From positions 1 to 64,000 of the forward strand of contig JAFZWM010000034.1 in the NCBI GenBank assembly GCA_017617315.1: a DNA stretch of 64,000 nt, read 5' to 3'. Under the pieces are notes generated by a model that did not search any database, was not told where the DNA came from, and worked only from the letters and a program-made list of their open reading frames with translations. This document shows positions 18,691 through 27,605 of this stretch, piece after piece (within the stretch, counting starts at the first letter, position 1; each line of letters starts with the position of its first letter). Source of the stretch: Bacteroidaceae bacterium. Lineage in GTDB: Bacteria > Bacteroidota > Bacteroidia > Bacteroidales > Bacteroidaceae. Position numbers and translations under genes: made by a program.

Positions 18691-18698
18691 TACATTTG
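18691..18698 (+). promoter_or_regulatory. -7 element for the CPBP-M16 unit
   Basis: TACATTTG matches TAnnTTTG, 25 bases before the ATG at 18724. It is divergent from the glycan-cluster promoter, about 75 bp away. Confidence 0.5.
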
Positions 18699-18723
18699 TC
18701 TACTTTTTAATAAAAACAGCAAA

Positions 18724-19539
18724 ATGAAAAGAATAATTTCGGTTGTATTATTGTTTTTCTGCCTACAGATGTTCTTCACTATTCCGGCAATACTGCTGAG
18801 TTCGCTCGGAAATGTCCTGAATGGAATGTCGGGCAGGCCAAATGTTCCCTCTTCGGAGATAGACCCTAGCATTCTGACCTACGGAATCATGGCATTCAAC
18901 ATCTGCATGATTTATATTTTGATGAAAACCCGATGGGCCAACAGCACCATTCGTTCGTGGAAGGAAATCGGGGCAAAGCATCTGATTGCCTGTATTCCGG
19001 CCGCATTGTTCGGCATCTTCGTCGTGAACGGAATTTCTGAACTATTCGAACTGCAAGACAACAACAAAGAATTGTACGAAAACATGCTCTCAACCGTTCC
19101 GGGAATAATAACGATTGCTGTCCTTGCCCCTATTTGCGAGGAACTTACGTTCCGCGATGCCATTCAGGGATATCTGCACCGCAACGGATACAAGGCTTGG
19201 CACTGCATCATTGCCAGCGCGATGCTGTTCGGCATAATCCACCTTAATCCGGCACAGATTCCGTTTGCCTTTGCCATGGGAATTTTCCTCGGATGGCTAT
19301 ACTACCGCACGGGCAGCGTGATGCCGGGAATTGTGTGCCACATCTTTAACAACAGCATTGCGGTGGTAAGCATTATTGCGTCGGACAGCGACGAGACGTT
19401 TATCGACATGCTTGGCAAAACAAACTTCATCATTGCCATGGTTGCCGGCTCGATAATATTCCTGATTCTTGCATTCTGGCTTAACAGACATTTCGATAAT
19501 CACCCTGAAATCACTATTGAACAAAACTTAGAATACTAA
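18724..19539 (+). CDS. CPBP-family intramembrane glutamic endopeptidase
   Basis: The 271-residue membrane protein has about seven hydrophobic segments. The Rce1/CPBP motifs are complete: CEELTFRDA (EExxxR), FGIIHLNP with the conserved His, and CHIFNNS. The family cleaves within or near the membrane and includes prenyl-protein peptidases and bacteriocin-immunity proteins; the substrate is unknown here. The M16 peptidase gene follows by 14 bp, so both are likely one transcript. Confidence 0.85.
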   Translation: MKRIISVVLLFFCLQMFFTIPAILLSSLGNVLNGMSGRPNVPSSEIDPSILTYGIMAFNICMIYILMKTRWANSTIRSWKEIGAKHLIACIPAALFGIFVVNGISELFELQDNNKELYENMLSTVPGIITIAVLAPICEELTFRDAIQGYLHRNGYKAWHCIIASAMLFGIIHLNPAQIPFAFAMGIFLGWLYYRTGSVMPGIVCHIFNNSIAVVSIIASDSDETFIDMLGKTNFIIAMVAGSIIFLILAFWLNRHFDNHPEITIEQNLEY

Positions 19540-19553
19540 AAGAGAAATAACAA

Positions 19554-22364
19554 ATGAAAATGAAAAAACTCGTATTGGCCATAGCACTTGGCGCACTGTC
19601 GTCGGGAGCAATGGCGCAGGAATTACCTCCGCTGCCAGTCGACAAAAACGTGCGTATAGGCAAGCTGGACAACGGTCTTACTTATTACATCAGGCACAAT
19701 GAATATCCTGAACATCAGGCCGATTTCTACATTGCGCAGAAAGTCGGCTCCATTCAGGAAGAAGACAACCAGTGCGGACTGGCTCACTTTTTGGAGCACA
19801 TGTGCTTTAACGGAACTAAGCACTTTCCTGGAAACAACCTGATTTCGTATCTCGAAACCATCGGCGTAAAGTTCGGACAGAACCTAAACGCCTACACCAG
19901 CGTAGACGAAACCGTTTACAACATCACAAACGTTCCGACAAAGCGTCAGGGAGCGGTGGATTCGTGTCTTTTGGTACTGAGCGACTGGGCCGGCGCGCTC
20001 ACCCTCGACAAAAAGGAGATTGACAAGGAGCGCGGCGTTATTCACGAAGAATGGCGAGTAAGAACAGGCGCGCAGATGAGAATAATCGAGAAGATTCTGC
20101 CAAAGCTCTATCCGGGCAGCAAGTATGCCAACCGTCTGCCTATCGGAAAGATGAGCATCGTAGACAACTTCCCTGCCAAGGACTTGCGCAACTATTACAA
20201 GAAATGGTATCGTCCCGACTTGCAGGGCATTATAGTGGTTGGCGATGTAGACGTTGACCACATCGAGGCCAAGATAAAAGAACTCTTCGGCGGCTACAAG
20301 GTAGCAAAGAATGCGGCAGAGAGAGTCTACTTTCCTGTTGCCGACAACGACGACATGATTGTTGCCAGCGGACAGGACAAGGAGCAGACAAACATCGTGG
20401 CATGCGTAATGTTCAAGCACTCGGTTGCTCCCGACAGCGCAAAGAACAACGTTGGCTACATCATCGAGCGCTACTATCAGAACATCATTTCATCAATGAT
20501 GTCAAGCCGTTTTCAGGAGATGTCGCAGAATCCCGATGTTCCTTTCGTGTATGCCGGACTTTCTAACGGAGGCTTCCTTCTGTCAAACCGCACAAAAGAG
20601 GCCGTTGAGATTAATGCCGTAGCCAAGGAAGGCAAGCTCGAAGACTGCTACAAAACGCTCTACCGCGAGGCTCTGCGAATGTGGAAGCACGGCTTCAACG
20701 CAGCCGAATACGACCGCGCACGCAAGGACTATCTTGGCGGACTGGAGCGCAACTACGCCAACCGCAACAAGCAGGAGAACAACTCCTACACCGGAGCATA
20801 CATCCGCAACTTCCTTTCGTGCGAGCCAATACTTAGCATCGAAGACCGCTACTCACTGCTGACCAACATCGCTCCGCAGATTCCGGTAGAGGCAATAAAC
20901 GAATATTGCAAGATGCTCTTCAACCCTACTGCCGACAAGAATATGGTTGTGATGAGCCTTCTTCCGGAGAAAGAGGGAGCCAGCTATCCTGACGACGAGA
21001 GTCTGAAGGAATCGCTTAAATCAGTAAGAAACGAGGATCTGACGGCTTGGGTAGACAACGCCAAGAACGAGCCTCTGATCAGCCAGATGCCTGCCGAAGG
21101 CAAAATCGTGAAGGAAGACAAGGCAGATTTCGACTTCAAGGTATGGACTCTGAGCAACGGATGCAAGGTCTATGTCCGCAAGACTGACTTTAAGGACAAC
21201 GAGGTTCGATTTGCAGCCGTAAGCCACGGCGGCGAGAGCATGTACGACACAAAGGAAATCAACACCATCAACCTGTTCGACCAGGGCATCAACGCCTCTG
21301 GACTCGGTAACTTCAGCAATCTCGAGCTTCAGAAGGCGCTCAGCGGAAAGCAGGTTAACGTAAGTGTAAGCATGAACCCTAACAAGGAGTCAATCTCTGG
21401 AACTTCAACACCAAAAGACTTGGAGACTATGTTCCAGATGACTTATCTTTATTTCACCAACGTGAAAGCCGACCCTGTGAACTATGCTTCGGAAATGAGC
21501 ACTCTGCACACCGTAATTGCCAATCGTGCTGCCAACCCAATGACAGCCTTCAACGACAGCATTACAAAGACGCTCTTCGACAACAATCCGCGCATACAGA
21601 ACCTTACTGCCGAGATGATTAAGGAGGCAGACTACAACCGTATGCTCGAAATTCACAAGGAGCGATTTGCCAACGCAGCCGATTTCCACTTCGTTGTAAT
21701 CGGTAATTTCGAGGAAGATTCGCTCAAATCATACGTTCAGAAGTACATCGCTTCCCTGCCGGCATCTAAGGACAGAGAAAAGGCTATAGACCGCAAGCTC
21801 TACACCCACAAGGGCGTGCGAAGCAACATCTTCAAGCGCAAGATGGAGATTCCGCAGGCAACTACAGCCCTCGTGTGGATGGCTCCATGCGAGTACAATA
21901 CCCGAAACAGACTTCTCGCAAACATCGCCGGACAGATTCTGAGCAAGAGATGTCTTGATGAAATCAGAGAAAAGAACGGTAAGTCATACTCGCCAAGCGC
22001 ATCGAGCGGCGTTAACTTCGACTTCAAGCCAGAGGCAAGAATCCAGATTTTCACGGCCTCAAATCCCGAAGGATACGAGGAAACCGTAAATCAGCTCAAA
22101 GACATCCTGAAGGGAATGACCGAAAAGGTTGACCAGATTGAGCTCGACAAGGTTAAGGAATTCCTTATCAAGGACAACAAGCAGAGCTTGAAGAAGAACA
22201 GCTATTGGCTTAGCGCGATGACCGACAAACTTATGTACGGCTTCGACGTGCGCACGGATTTCGACAAGGTGATAAAGTCGATTACAACCGACGACATCAA
22301 GAAGTTCACAAAATCGGTAATCGATGCCAACAACATGATCGAGGTGGTTATGATTCCTGAATAA
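19554..22364 (+). CDS. M16-family zinc metallopeptidase (PqqL-like)
   Basis: The 936-residue exported protein has a signal peptide (ends GAMAQ, residue 22). The inverted zinc motif is HFLEH (His78, Glu81, His82), with the distal acidic helix at KERGVIHEEW (about 155). Two M16 core modules are visible, the active one at ~35-460 and a second, inactive-type one at ~530-930 lacking HxxEH. The length fits single-chain clamshell peptidases, which degrade peptides in the periplasm. It ends 23 bp from a convergent gene. Confidence 0.9.
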   Translation: MKMKKLVLAIALGALSSGAMAQELPPLPVDKNVRIGKLDNGLTYYIRHNEYPEHQADFYIAQKVGSIQEEDNQCGLAHFLEHMCFNGTKHFPGNNLISYLETIGVKFGQNLNAYTSVDETVYNITNVPTKRQGAVDSCLLVLSDWAGALTLDKKEIDKERGVIHEEWRVRTGAQMRIIEKILPKLYPGSKYANRLPIGKMSIVDNFPAKDLRNYYKKWYRPDLQGIIVVGDVDVDHIEAKIKELFGGYKVAKNAAERVYFPVADNDDMIVASGQDKEQTNIVACVMFKHSVAPDSAKNNVGYIIERYYQNIISSMMSSRFQEMSQNPDVPFVYAGLSNGGFLLSNRTKEAVEINAVAKEGKLEDCYKTLYREALRMWKHGFNAAEYDRARKDYLGGLERNYANRNKQENNSYTGAYIRNFLSCEPILSIEDRYSLLTNIAPQIPVEAINEYCKMLFNPTADKNMVVMSLLPEKEGASYPDDESLKESLKSVRNEDLTAWVDNAKNEPLISQMPAEGKIVKEDKADFDFKVWTLSNGCKVYVRKTDFKDNEVRFAAVSHGGESMYDTKEINTINLFDQGINASGLGNFSNLELQKALSGKQVNVSVSMNPNKESISGTSTPKDLETMFQMTYLYFTNVKADPVNYASEMSTLHTVIANRAANPMTAFNDSITKTLFDNNPRIQNLTAEMIKEADYNRMLEIHKERFANAADFHFVVIGNFEEDSLKSYVQKYIASLPASKDREKAIDRKLYTHKGVRSNIFKRKMEIPQATTALVWMAPCEYNTRNRLLANIAGQILSKRCLDEIREKNGKSYSPSASSGVNFDFKPEARIQIFTASNPEGYEETVNQLKDILKGMTEKVDQIELDKVKEFLIKDNKQSLKKNSYWLSAMTDKLMYGFDVRTDFDKVIKSITTDDIKKFTKSVIDANNMIEVVMIPE

Positions 22365-22387
22365 ATCAGCCTCAGCAATCGGATATT

Positions 22388-23092
22388 TTACAAAGCCGTA
22401 TGGAACGATTTCAGCTCGTTTCGTACGGCTTTGCTGTTTCCTCCAACGCACTTGTCGAGCAAAGCCCAGAAACGCGCTCCGTGGTTCATCTCGACCGTGT
22501 GGCACAACTCGTGCAGAAGAACGTACTCAATCAGATGCTTGGGCAGAAGCATCAGGAAAAGCGACAAATTGATGTGCTTCCTTACAGAACAACTCCCCCA
22601 ATTGCTTCGGTTAGCCTTTATCGTCACGCCCGAATAGATGAAACCGTGCTTTTCGGCCAATTCGTGCAGCATTTTTGGCAGAAACAGCTTTGCCTCAGCC
22701 CTGAGTACGTTCAATATTGCCTCTCTGAGCCATTTCTGGCGCTCTGGAGCGAATGTTTCGCTCTGCGGATAGAAGAGTACCACCTCGCCAATTTTAACGC
22801 GAATTTGGTAGCTTTCCGACTTTATCGGCTCGAAACGCAGCGAAAAACAGTCTGTCTGTATGCCGAAAGATGCATCGATGACGGTTTCGCGCGGTTTCCG
22901 GTTCTTCAGCTTCAGCAATGAACTGCGCGACTTGTCGATGGCATTCAGCACATCTCTCCGCGTTGTACGAAGCGGACAAGTAACCCTAATCCCGCCGTCG
23001 ACCGGACGCATAACGATGCGATATTTCGACTTCGGATTAGGGCAGACCAAAATAATGCCCAATTCATCGTCTATGAAGCTGTATTCGTTCAT
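22388..23092 (-). CDS. YgjP-like metallopeptidase (DUF45)
   Basis: The 234-residue protein has the family signature NWGSCS near residue 165. It then carries the metal site LLHELCHTVEMNHGARFW, in which HExxH plus a downstream His in NHG are the ligands. The N-terminal half (VTCPLRTTRRDVLNAIDKSRSSLLK) is the usual strand-helix lead. It has no signal peptide. The cellular role of the family is poorly known. The sigma-operon hairpin at 23110-23138 lies only 18 bp before its start, leaving little room for a separate promoter. Confidence 0.85.
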   Translation of the reverse strand: MNEYSFIDDELGIILVCPNPKSKYRIVMRPVDGGIRVTCPLRTTRRDVLNAIDKSRSSLLKLKNRKPRETVIDASFGIQTDCFSLRFEPIKSESYQIRVKIGEVVLFYPQSETFAPERQKWLREAILNVLRAEAKLFLPKMLHELAEKHGFIYSGVTIKANRSNWGSCSVRKHINLSLFLMLLPKHLIEYVLLHELCHTVEMNHGARFWALLDKCVGGNSKAVRNELKSFHTAL

Positions 23093-23109
23093 GTTGGTTC
23101 TAAATAAAA

Positions 23110-23138
23110 GTAAGCTCTTTCTGTTCGAAAGAGCTTAC
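23110..23138 (-). terminator. 12-bp perfect hairpin downstream of the sigma-factor unit
   Basis: GTAAGCTCTTTC (23110-23121) pairs with GAAAGAGCTTAC (23127-23138) around TGTTC. On the minus strand the stem is followed by TTTTATTTA, so it should terminate leftward transcription from 23263. Confidence 0.75.
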
Positions 23139-23262
23139 TACTTGTAGTAATTTTTGTTATGAAAATTTGAGAGAGAGTTCGAAGCTTCACAGCTTCCGAA
23201 AAAAGATTGTTTTATTAAGCACTATATATTTTAAAAAGCAAATAGAAATATCTTTGGTTTTG

Positions 23263-23772
23263 TTACTCCTTCACCCCGTTTTTCTCGACGTTCATCGAAG
23301 CAACAGAATCTCCGTCAATTGTTTTGTTGAGACCTTCCGAAACCATCATCAGCGACGATGGCTCTTCGTTTACGATATGGCTCTGTCGTGCATATCCGGC
23401 CTTGTCAACAACGCTACTGTAATCGTTTCCGGCGTTGTTCTTGTCGATAGCCTTCTCTGCCGCAATGCCGAGCGTGAGGAACACCGCAACCACAGCCACA
23501 GCCTTGTAGAAAGGCTTCATGCTGCTGGCAAACGATACCTTGCGTGCCTTGACTGTCGTCTTGTTAATCTCGGCCATTACGCGCTCGTCAAAATCAACTC
23601 CGAGCTGCAAGTCCTGCAGCTCCTTCTCGTAGACAAAAAGCGAGCGGTATGGCAGCAGTTCAACCGGCACTTCTCCCTGACTGAAGAATGTGCGCAGAAT
23701 CTGCTCCTCCTCTATTGTAGTCTCGCACTTCCAATAGCGCTCCAAAAGTTGATGTATGTATTTATAGTCCAT
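23263..23772 (-). CDS. single-pass membrane protein paired with the ECF sigma factor, possible anti-sigma
   Basis: The 169-residue protein overlaps the sigma gene by 11 bp. The N-terminal ~80 residues are acidic and helical (YIHQLLERYWKCETTIEEEQILRTFF). One membrane segment follows (about 86-104, FYKAVAVVAVFLTLGIAAE), then a polar tail of about 60 residues with no recognised domain. Topology and gene pairing fit an anti-sigma or sigma-partner protein. A similar short protein is often found after such sigma genes in Bacteroidales. The direct evidence is context only. Confidence 0.6.
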   Translation of the reverse strand: MDYKYIHQLLERYWKCETTIEEEQILRTFFSQGEVPVELLPYRSLFVYEKELQDLQLGVDFDERVMAEINKTTVKARKVSFASSMKPFYKAVAVVAVFLTLGIAAEKAIDKNNAGNDYSSVVDKAGYARQSHIVNEEPSSLMMVSEGLNKTIDGDSVASMNVEKNGVKE

Positions 23773-24277
23773 AATTTTCGAATTCTAAAAATTTTTGTTT
23801 TATTTTCTGGCGACCTCTGAAGATTGACACTTTTACATCTTCTTCGGTTATGCCCATAATGTCGGCGATGTCCTTGTAATTCTTGCCCTCGATTTCTCGC
23901 AGTTGAATGGCGATTTTCTGTTTCTCCGGCAGACTGTCTATAAGTCTGTGAACCAGTTCAACTCTGTCCTTCAGTTCAAGGCTCGATTCGGGATTGTCGC
24001 TTATCTCGGCAGAATCGTGAAGTGCTTCGTCCAACTGAATGTTCTGTGCATCTTTCTTCTCGTGTCTGTCGAGAGACAGGTTTTTGCAGATGGTCATGCA
24101 ATAAGCCTCAATAGAGTCGAGTTCGTCCCATTCGTCGCGTTTGTTCCAAACCCTTATGAGAGTGTCCTGTACCACATCTTCCGCCTCACCAGTGTCCATC
24201 GTGATTCGGAGTGCCAACCTGTAAAGTTTGTTCTTCAGTGGCAGCACATCGTTCTTGAAACTTATCTCATTTTTCAT
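23762..24277 (-). CDS. ECF-type RNA polymerase sigma factor
   Basis: The protein has 171 residues from the ATG at 24277; an in-frame ATG at 24292 would add five. Region 2 is present (LYRLALRITMDTGEAEDVVQDTLIRVW, the -7-reading helix). Region 4 follows (LPEKQKIAIQLREIEGKNYKDIADIMGITEEDVKVSIFRGRQKI, a helix-turn-helix). Length and spacing fit group 4 sigma factors. The overlapping membrane protein downstream probably regulates it. No nearby SusC/SusD genes suggest a target. An unusual hairpin lies just upstream (24295-24326). Confidence 0.92.
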   Translation of the reverse strand: MKNEISFKNDVLPLKNKLYRLALRITMDTGEAEDVVQDTLIRVWNKRDEWDELDSIEAYCMTICKNLSLDRHEKKDAQNIQLDEALHDSAEISDNPESSLELKDRVELVHRLIDSLPEKQKIAIQLREIEGKNYKDIADIMGITEEDVKVSIFRGRQKIKQKFLEFENYGL

Positions 24278-24294
24278 CGTCCCTATATGCAAGA

Positions 24295-24326
24295 CGGACG
24301 GGAATAACAGAAGTTACACCCGTCCG
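24295..24326. other. GC-rich hairpin between argB and the sigma gene
   Basis: CGGACGGG (24295-24302) pairs with CCCGTCCG (24319-24326), with an inner TAAC/GTTA pair. The T-rich side (ATTTTTTTAG) is on the plus strand, the wrong side for leftward transcripts. It could be a poor argB terminator or lie in the sigma leader. Confidence 0.4.
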
Positions 24327-24346
24327 CAATATTTTTTTAGATTTTT

Positions 24347-25114
24347 TTATTCGATTATGGTTCCGTGCTTTCCGTCGATGGCTGTAGAAAGGGTTATGTT
24401 CACCTTTTTCACGCCGCTGTGAATAGCGTTGAAAGCGTTTTCGAGCTTCGGAATCATTCCGCCTTCTACAATTCCCTGCTCAACGAGTTGCTTGAATTCG
24501 GGTTCCGTGATGTGAGGAATAACGCTGTCATCGTCGTTGGCATCGCGAAGAACGCCTTTCTTCTCGAAACAGTATACCAAAGTAACATCGAAGTACTTAG
24601 ACAGGGCTTTTGCCGTTTCGCCTGCGATGGTATCGGCATTTGTGTTTAGCAAATTGCCGTTGCCGTCGTGTGTAAGCGGTGCCATCACCGGAACGATTCC
24701 CTGCTGGATGAGTGTTGAAAGCATCTTTCCGTCAGCCTCATCAACATCGCCTACAAAGCCGTAGTCTACATCTTTTACCGGGCGTTTGTGGCTTCTGATG
24801 GCGTTCATGTCGGCTCCCGTGAGTCCCAAGGCATTAACGCCGCAAGCCTGAAGCTTTGCCACGATGTTCTTGTTCACCAGTCCGCCGTAAACCATCGTAA
24901 CCACTTTCAGCATCTCGGCATCGGTTATTCTGCGGCCGTTTACCATCTGGCTCTCTATGCCAAGCTGTGCGGCAATCTTTGTTGCCGAGCGGCCTCCGCC
25001 GTGAACCAAGACTTTATATCCTTCGATTGCCGAAAAATCTTTCAGAAGCTGCTGGAGGCTTTCTTCTTCCTCGACGATTTTTCCGCCTACTTTTATTACT
25101 GTTAGCTTTTCCAT
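24347..25114 (-). CDS. argB: acetylglutamate kinase
   Basis: The 255-residue amino-acid kinase shows KVGGKIVEE, the VHGGGRSATK substrate loop, NGRRITDAEMLKVV, and NTNADTIAGETAKAL. It phosphorylates N-acylglutamate in arginine synthesis. From work on Bacteroides I recall that this phylum can use succinylated rather than acetylated intermediates, so the true substrate may be N-succinylglutamate. It lies 3 bp after speA in the same direction. The other arg genes are not in the window. Confidence 0.92.
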   Translation of the reverse strand: MEKLTVIKVGGKIVEEEESLQQLLKDFSAIEGYKVLVHGGGRSATKIAAQLGIESQMVNGRRITDAEMLKVVTMVYGGLVNKNIVAKLQACGVNALGLTGADMNAIRSHKRPVKDVDYGFVGDVDEADGKMLSTLIQQGIVPVMAPLTHDGNGNLLNTNADTIAGETAKALSKYFDVTLVYCFEKKGVLRDANDDDSVIPHITEPEFKQLVEQGIVEGGMIPKLENAFNAIHSGVKKVNITLSTAIDGKHGTIIE

Positions 25115-25117
25115 CTT

Positions 25118-27013
25118 TTATTTTTCCAAATAAGTGTAACCGTAAAGTCCCGAACGATAGTTGTTCAAGAACTCCCTGCCCTGCTCGAGCGAGATTTTGC
25201 CGTCTTTCACGGCCTTTGTAACCCAAGTCTCGAGCGTGCGAACCATCTTCTTTGTGTTGTACTGAACGTAGTCGAGCACTTCGTCTACGGTTTCGCCGTC
25301 GATAATCTGGTTTATCTTATAGCCATCCTTGTCAACAGAAACGTGAACGGCATTGGTGTCGCCGAACAAGTTATGCAAGTCGCCCAGAATCTCCTGATAT
25401 GCTCCTACGAGGAACACGCCGAGATAGTACGGCTCACCCTTCTTTAGAGGGTGCACAGGCAGAGTGTGCGAATTGTAGTTTGATGTTACGAAATTGGCGA
25501 TTTTACCGTCGCTGTCGCAAGTGATGTCCTGAATTGTTGCGTTGCGCGTTGGCTTCTCGTCCAATCGCTGGATTGGAACGATTGGGAAGAGCTGATCTAT
25601 CGCCCACGAATCTGGCAACGACTGGAACAGCGAGAAGTTGCAGAAATACTTGTCGGCAAGCAGTTTGTCAATCTTTCGCAACTCGTCTGGAATATGTTTC
25701 TGGCTCTGTGCCAATGAGTTAATCTCATGACAGACGCTCCAGTACATCTGTTCGATGTCCGAACGTGTCTTCAAATCAACCAAGCCGTGTGCAAACAGGT
25801 CGAGCGCTTCCTCGCGAATCTGCTGAACATCGTGCCAGTCCTCGAGCATCGTGCGAGTGCTCAGATGACACCAGATGTCGTAAATATCGCGCACAAGCTT
25901 GTGAGCCTCCGGATTTGCCTCGTATTCCTCAGGCATCTCAGGCAGCGAAGCCGTTTCGAGCACCTCCATTATCAACACCGAATGATGAGCGGCAAGCGAG
26001 CGTCCGCCCTCGGTGATAAGGTTTGGATGAGGAACGCCGTTTTTGTCGGCCGCCTCGACAAACGTATATACGCAGTCGTTTACATACTCCTGAATTGAGT
26101 AGTTTACCGAACTCTCGCTGTTTGAAGAGCGCGTTCCGTCGTAATCAACGCCCAATCCGCCGCCGCAGTCAACAAAATCCACGCCGTAGCCCATCTTCCG
26201 GAGCTGGACATAGAAGTTTGATGCCTCGCGAAGGGCTGTCTGTATTCTGCGAATCTTTGTTATCTGGCTACCGATGTGGAAGTGAATGAGTTTCAGACAA
26301 TCCTGAAGGCCTTTCTCCTGAAGAATGTCAAGAGCCTTCAGAACCTCGCTCGAAGTAAGTCCGAACTTGCTGGCATCGCCGCCGCTCTCTTCCCACTTTC
26401 CGCTTCCCGAAGAAGCCAGTTTGATGCGGATTCCGATGTTTGGACGCACATCGAACTTCTTGGCTGCCTGCGCAATAAGCTCGAGCTCGTTCATCTTCTC
26501 TACAACGATGAAGATGCGCTTTCCCATCTTCTGCGCCAGAATGGCAAGTTCGATGTAGCTCTGGTCTTTGTATCCGTTGCACACAATCAGCGAGTCGCTG
26601 TCCATGTTTACGGAGATAACGGCATGAAGCTCAGGCTTTGAGCCAGCCTCAAGACCGAGGTTATATTTTTTGCCGTGTCCGATAATCTCCTCAACAACAG
26701 GTCGCATTTGGTTCACCTTGATTGGGTAGATGATGAAGTTCTCTGCATTGTAGTTGTACTCCTTTGCAGCCTTGGCAAAGCAGTTTGCAGTCTTCTCGAT
26801 ACGGTTATCAAGGATGTCGGGGAATCGCACGAGCACCGGAGCCGACACATCGCGCAGCGACAGCTCGTCCATCAGTTCCTTAAGGTCTACCTCAACGCCA
26901 TCCTTGCGCGGAGTTACGACCATGTGACCTTTCTCATTGATGTTGAAATAATTCACACCCCAACCACAAATGTTGTAGAGTTCAGAAGAATCCTCAACAC
27001 GCCATTTTCTCAT
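25118..27013 (-). CDS. speA: biosynthetic arginine decarboxylase
   Basis: The 631-residue protein has the full length of the SpeA family. Recognisable parts are YPIKVNQMRPVVEEI (the PLP-binding Lys), GLEAGSKPEL, HFHIGSQ, DCGGGLGVDYDGT and TEGGRSLAAHH. It decarboxylates arginine to agmatine with PLP, the first step of one putrescine/spermidine route. Directly followed by argB, it forms a small unit joining arginine formation with its use for polyamines. The upstream gap (27014-27073) is AT-rich with no clear -7 box. Confidence 0.94.
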   Translation of the reverse strand: MRKWRVEDSSELYNICGWGVNYFNINEKGHMVVTPRKDGVEVDLKELMDELSLRDVSAPVLVRFPDILDNRIEKTANCFAKAAKEYNYNAENFIIYPIKVNQMRPVVEEIIGHGKKYNLGLEAGSKPELHAVISVNMDSDSLIVCNGYKDQSYIELAILAQKMGKRIFIVVEKMNELELIAQAAKKFDVRPNIGIRIKLASSGSGKWEESGGDASKFGLTSSEVLKALDILQEKGLQDCLKLIHFHIGSQITKIRRIQTALREASNFYVQLRKMGYGVDFVDCGGGLGVDYDGTRSSNSESSVNYSIQEYVNDCVYTFVEAADKNGVPHPNLITEGGRSLAAHHSVLIMEVLETASLPEMPEEYEANPEAHKLVRDIYDIWCHLSTRTMLEDWHDVQQIREEALDLFAHGLVDLKTRSDIEQMYWSVCHEINSLAQSQKHIPDELRKIDKLLADKYFCNFSLFQSLPDSWAIDQLFPIVPIQRLDEKPTRNATIQDITCDSDGKIANFVTSNYNSHTLPVHPLKKGEPYYLGVFLVGAYQEILGDLHNLFGDTNAVHVSVDKDGYKINQIIDGETVDEVLDYVQYNTKKMVRTLETWVTKAVKDGKISLEQGREFLNNYRSGLYGYTYLEK

Positions 27014-27073
27014 TTTCTGTAATCAAATAAAAATTGTAAATAATATAGTTTCAGTTTCTGCAATAAGCCCGAC

Positions 27074-27601
27074 TTACAAACCGAGCAAATCGACGATTTT
27101 GCCTACCGACTGCTTTACGTCGGCAATGGTGTCGAGCGGATCGACGTTGAATATATATTTTGCCTTGCTATAAAACGGCTCGCGCACTTTTAGCGACTCG
27201 GTTATGAACGAGAGCATCTCCTCCTCGGTCTTGTCCTTGAGCAACGGGCGCTTGCTTTTTCCGAATTCAAGATGATGGCACAGAACTTCGGGGCTTGCCT
27301 TGAGATAGACCGTCATAGCCTGCTGGTTCATGTATTCCATGTTGTCGAAGAAGCATGGCGTTCCGCCGCCCGACGAGATTATCACATTCTCGAACTCGGC
27401 AACCTCATGAAGCATGTTGCGCTCAATATCACGGAAGCCGCTCTCGCCCTTCTCGGCAAAAATCTCGGTTATCTTGCGATGAAATCGGTCTTCGATATAC
27501 CAATCGAGGTCGAAGAATGTCATCTTCAGTTGGTCTGAGAGGGCTTTGCCGATGGTTGTCTTGCCAGCCCCCATATAGCCTACGAATATTACTCTCTTCA
27601 T
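27074..27601 (-). CDS. aroK: shikimate kinase
   Basis: The protein has 175 residues from the ATG at 27601. An open frame extends 45 codons further, into topA, but those residues are Arg-rich and unlike the family, so the short form is chosen. The Walker A motif is GYMGAGKTTIG, followed by FFDLDWYIE, GFRDIER and SSGGGTP, all shikimate-kinase signatures. It phosphorylates shikimate at the 3-OH in aromatic amino-acid synthesis. It starts 4 bp after the topA stop codon, so it depends on the topA transcript. Confidence 0.94.
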   Translation of the reverse strand: MKRVIFVGYMGAGKTTIGKALSDQLKMTFFDLDWYIEDRFHRKITEIFAEKGESGFRDIERNMLHEVAEFENVIISSGGGTPCFFDNMEYMNQQAMTVYLKASPEVLCHHLEFGKSKRPLLKDKTEEEMLSFITESLKVREPFYSKAKYIFNVDPLDTIADVKQSVGKIVDLLGL

Positions 27602-27605
27602 GGAC

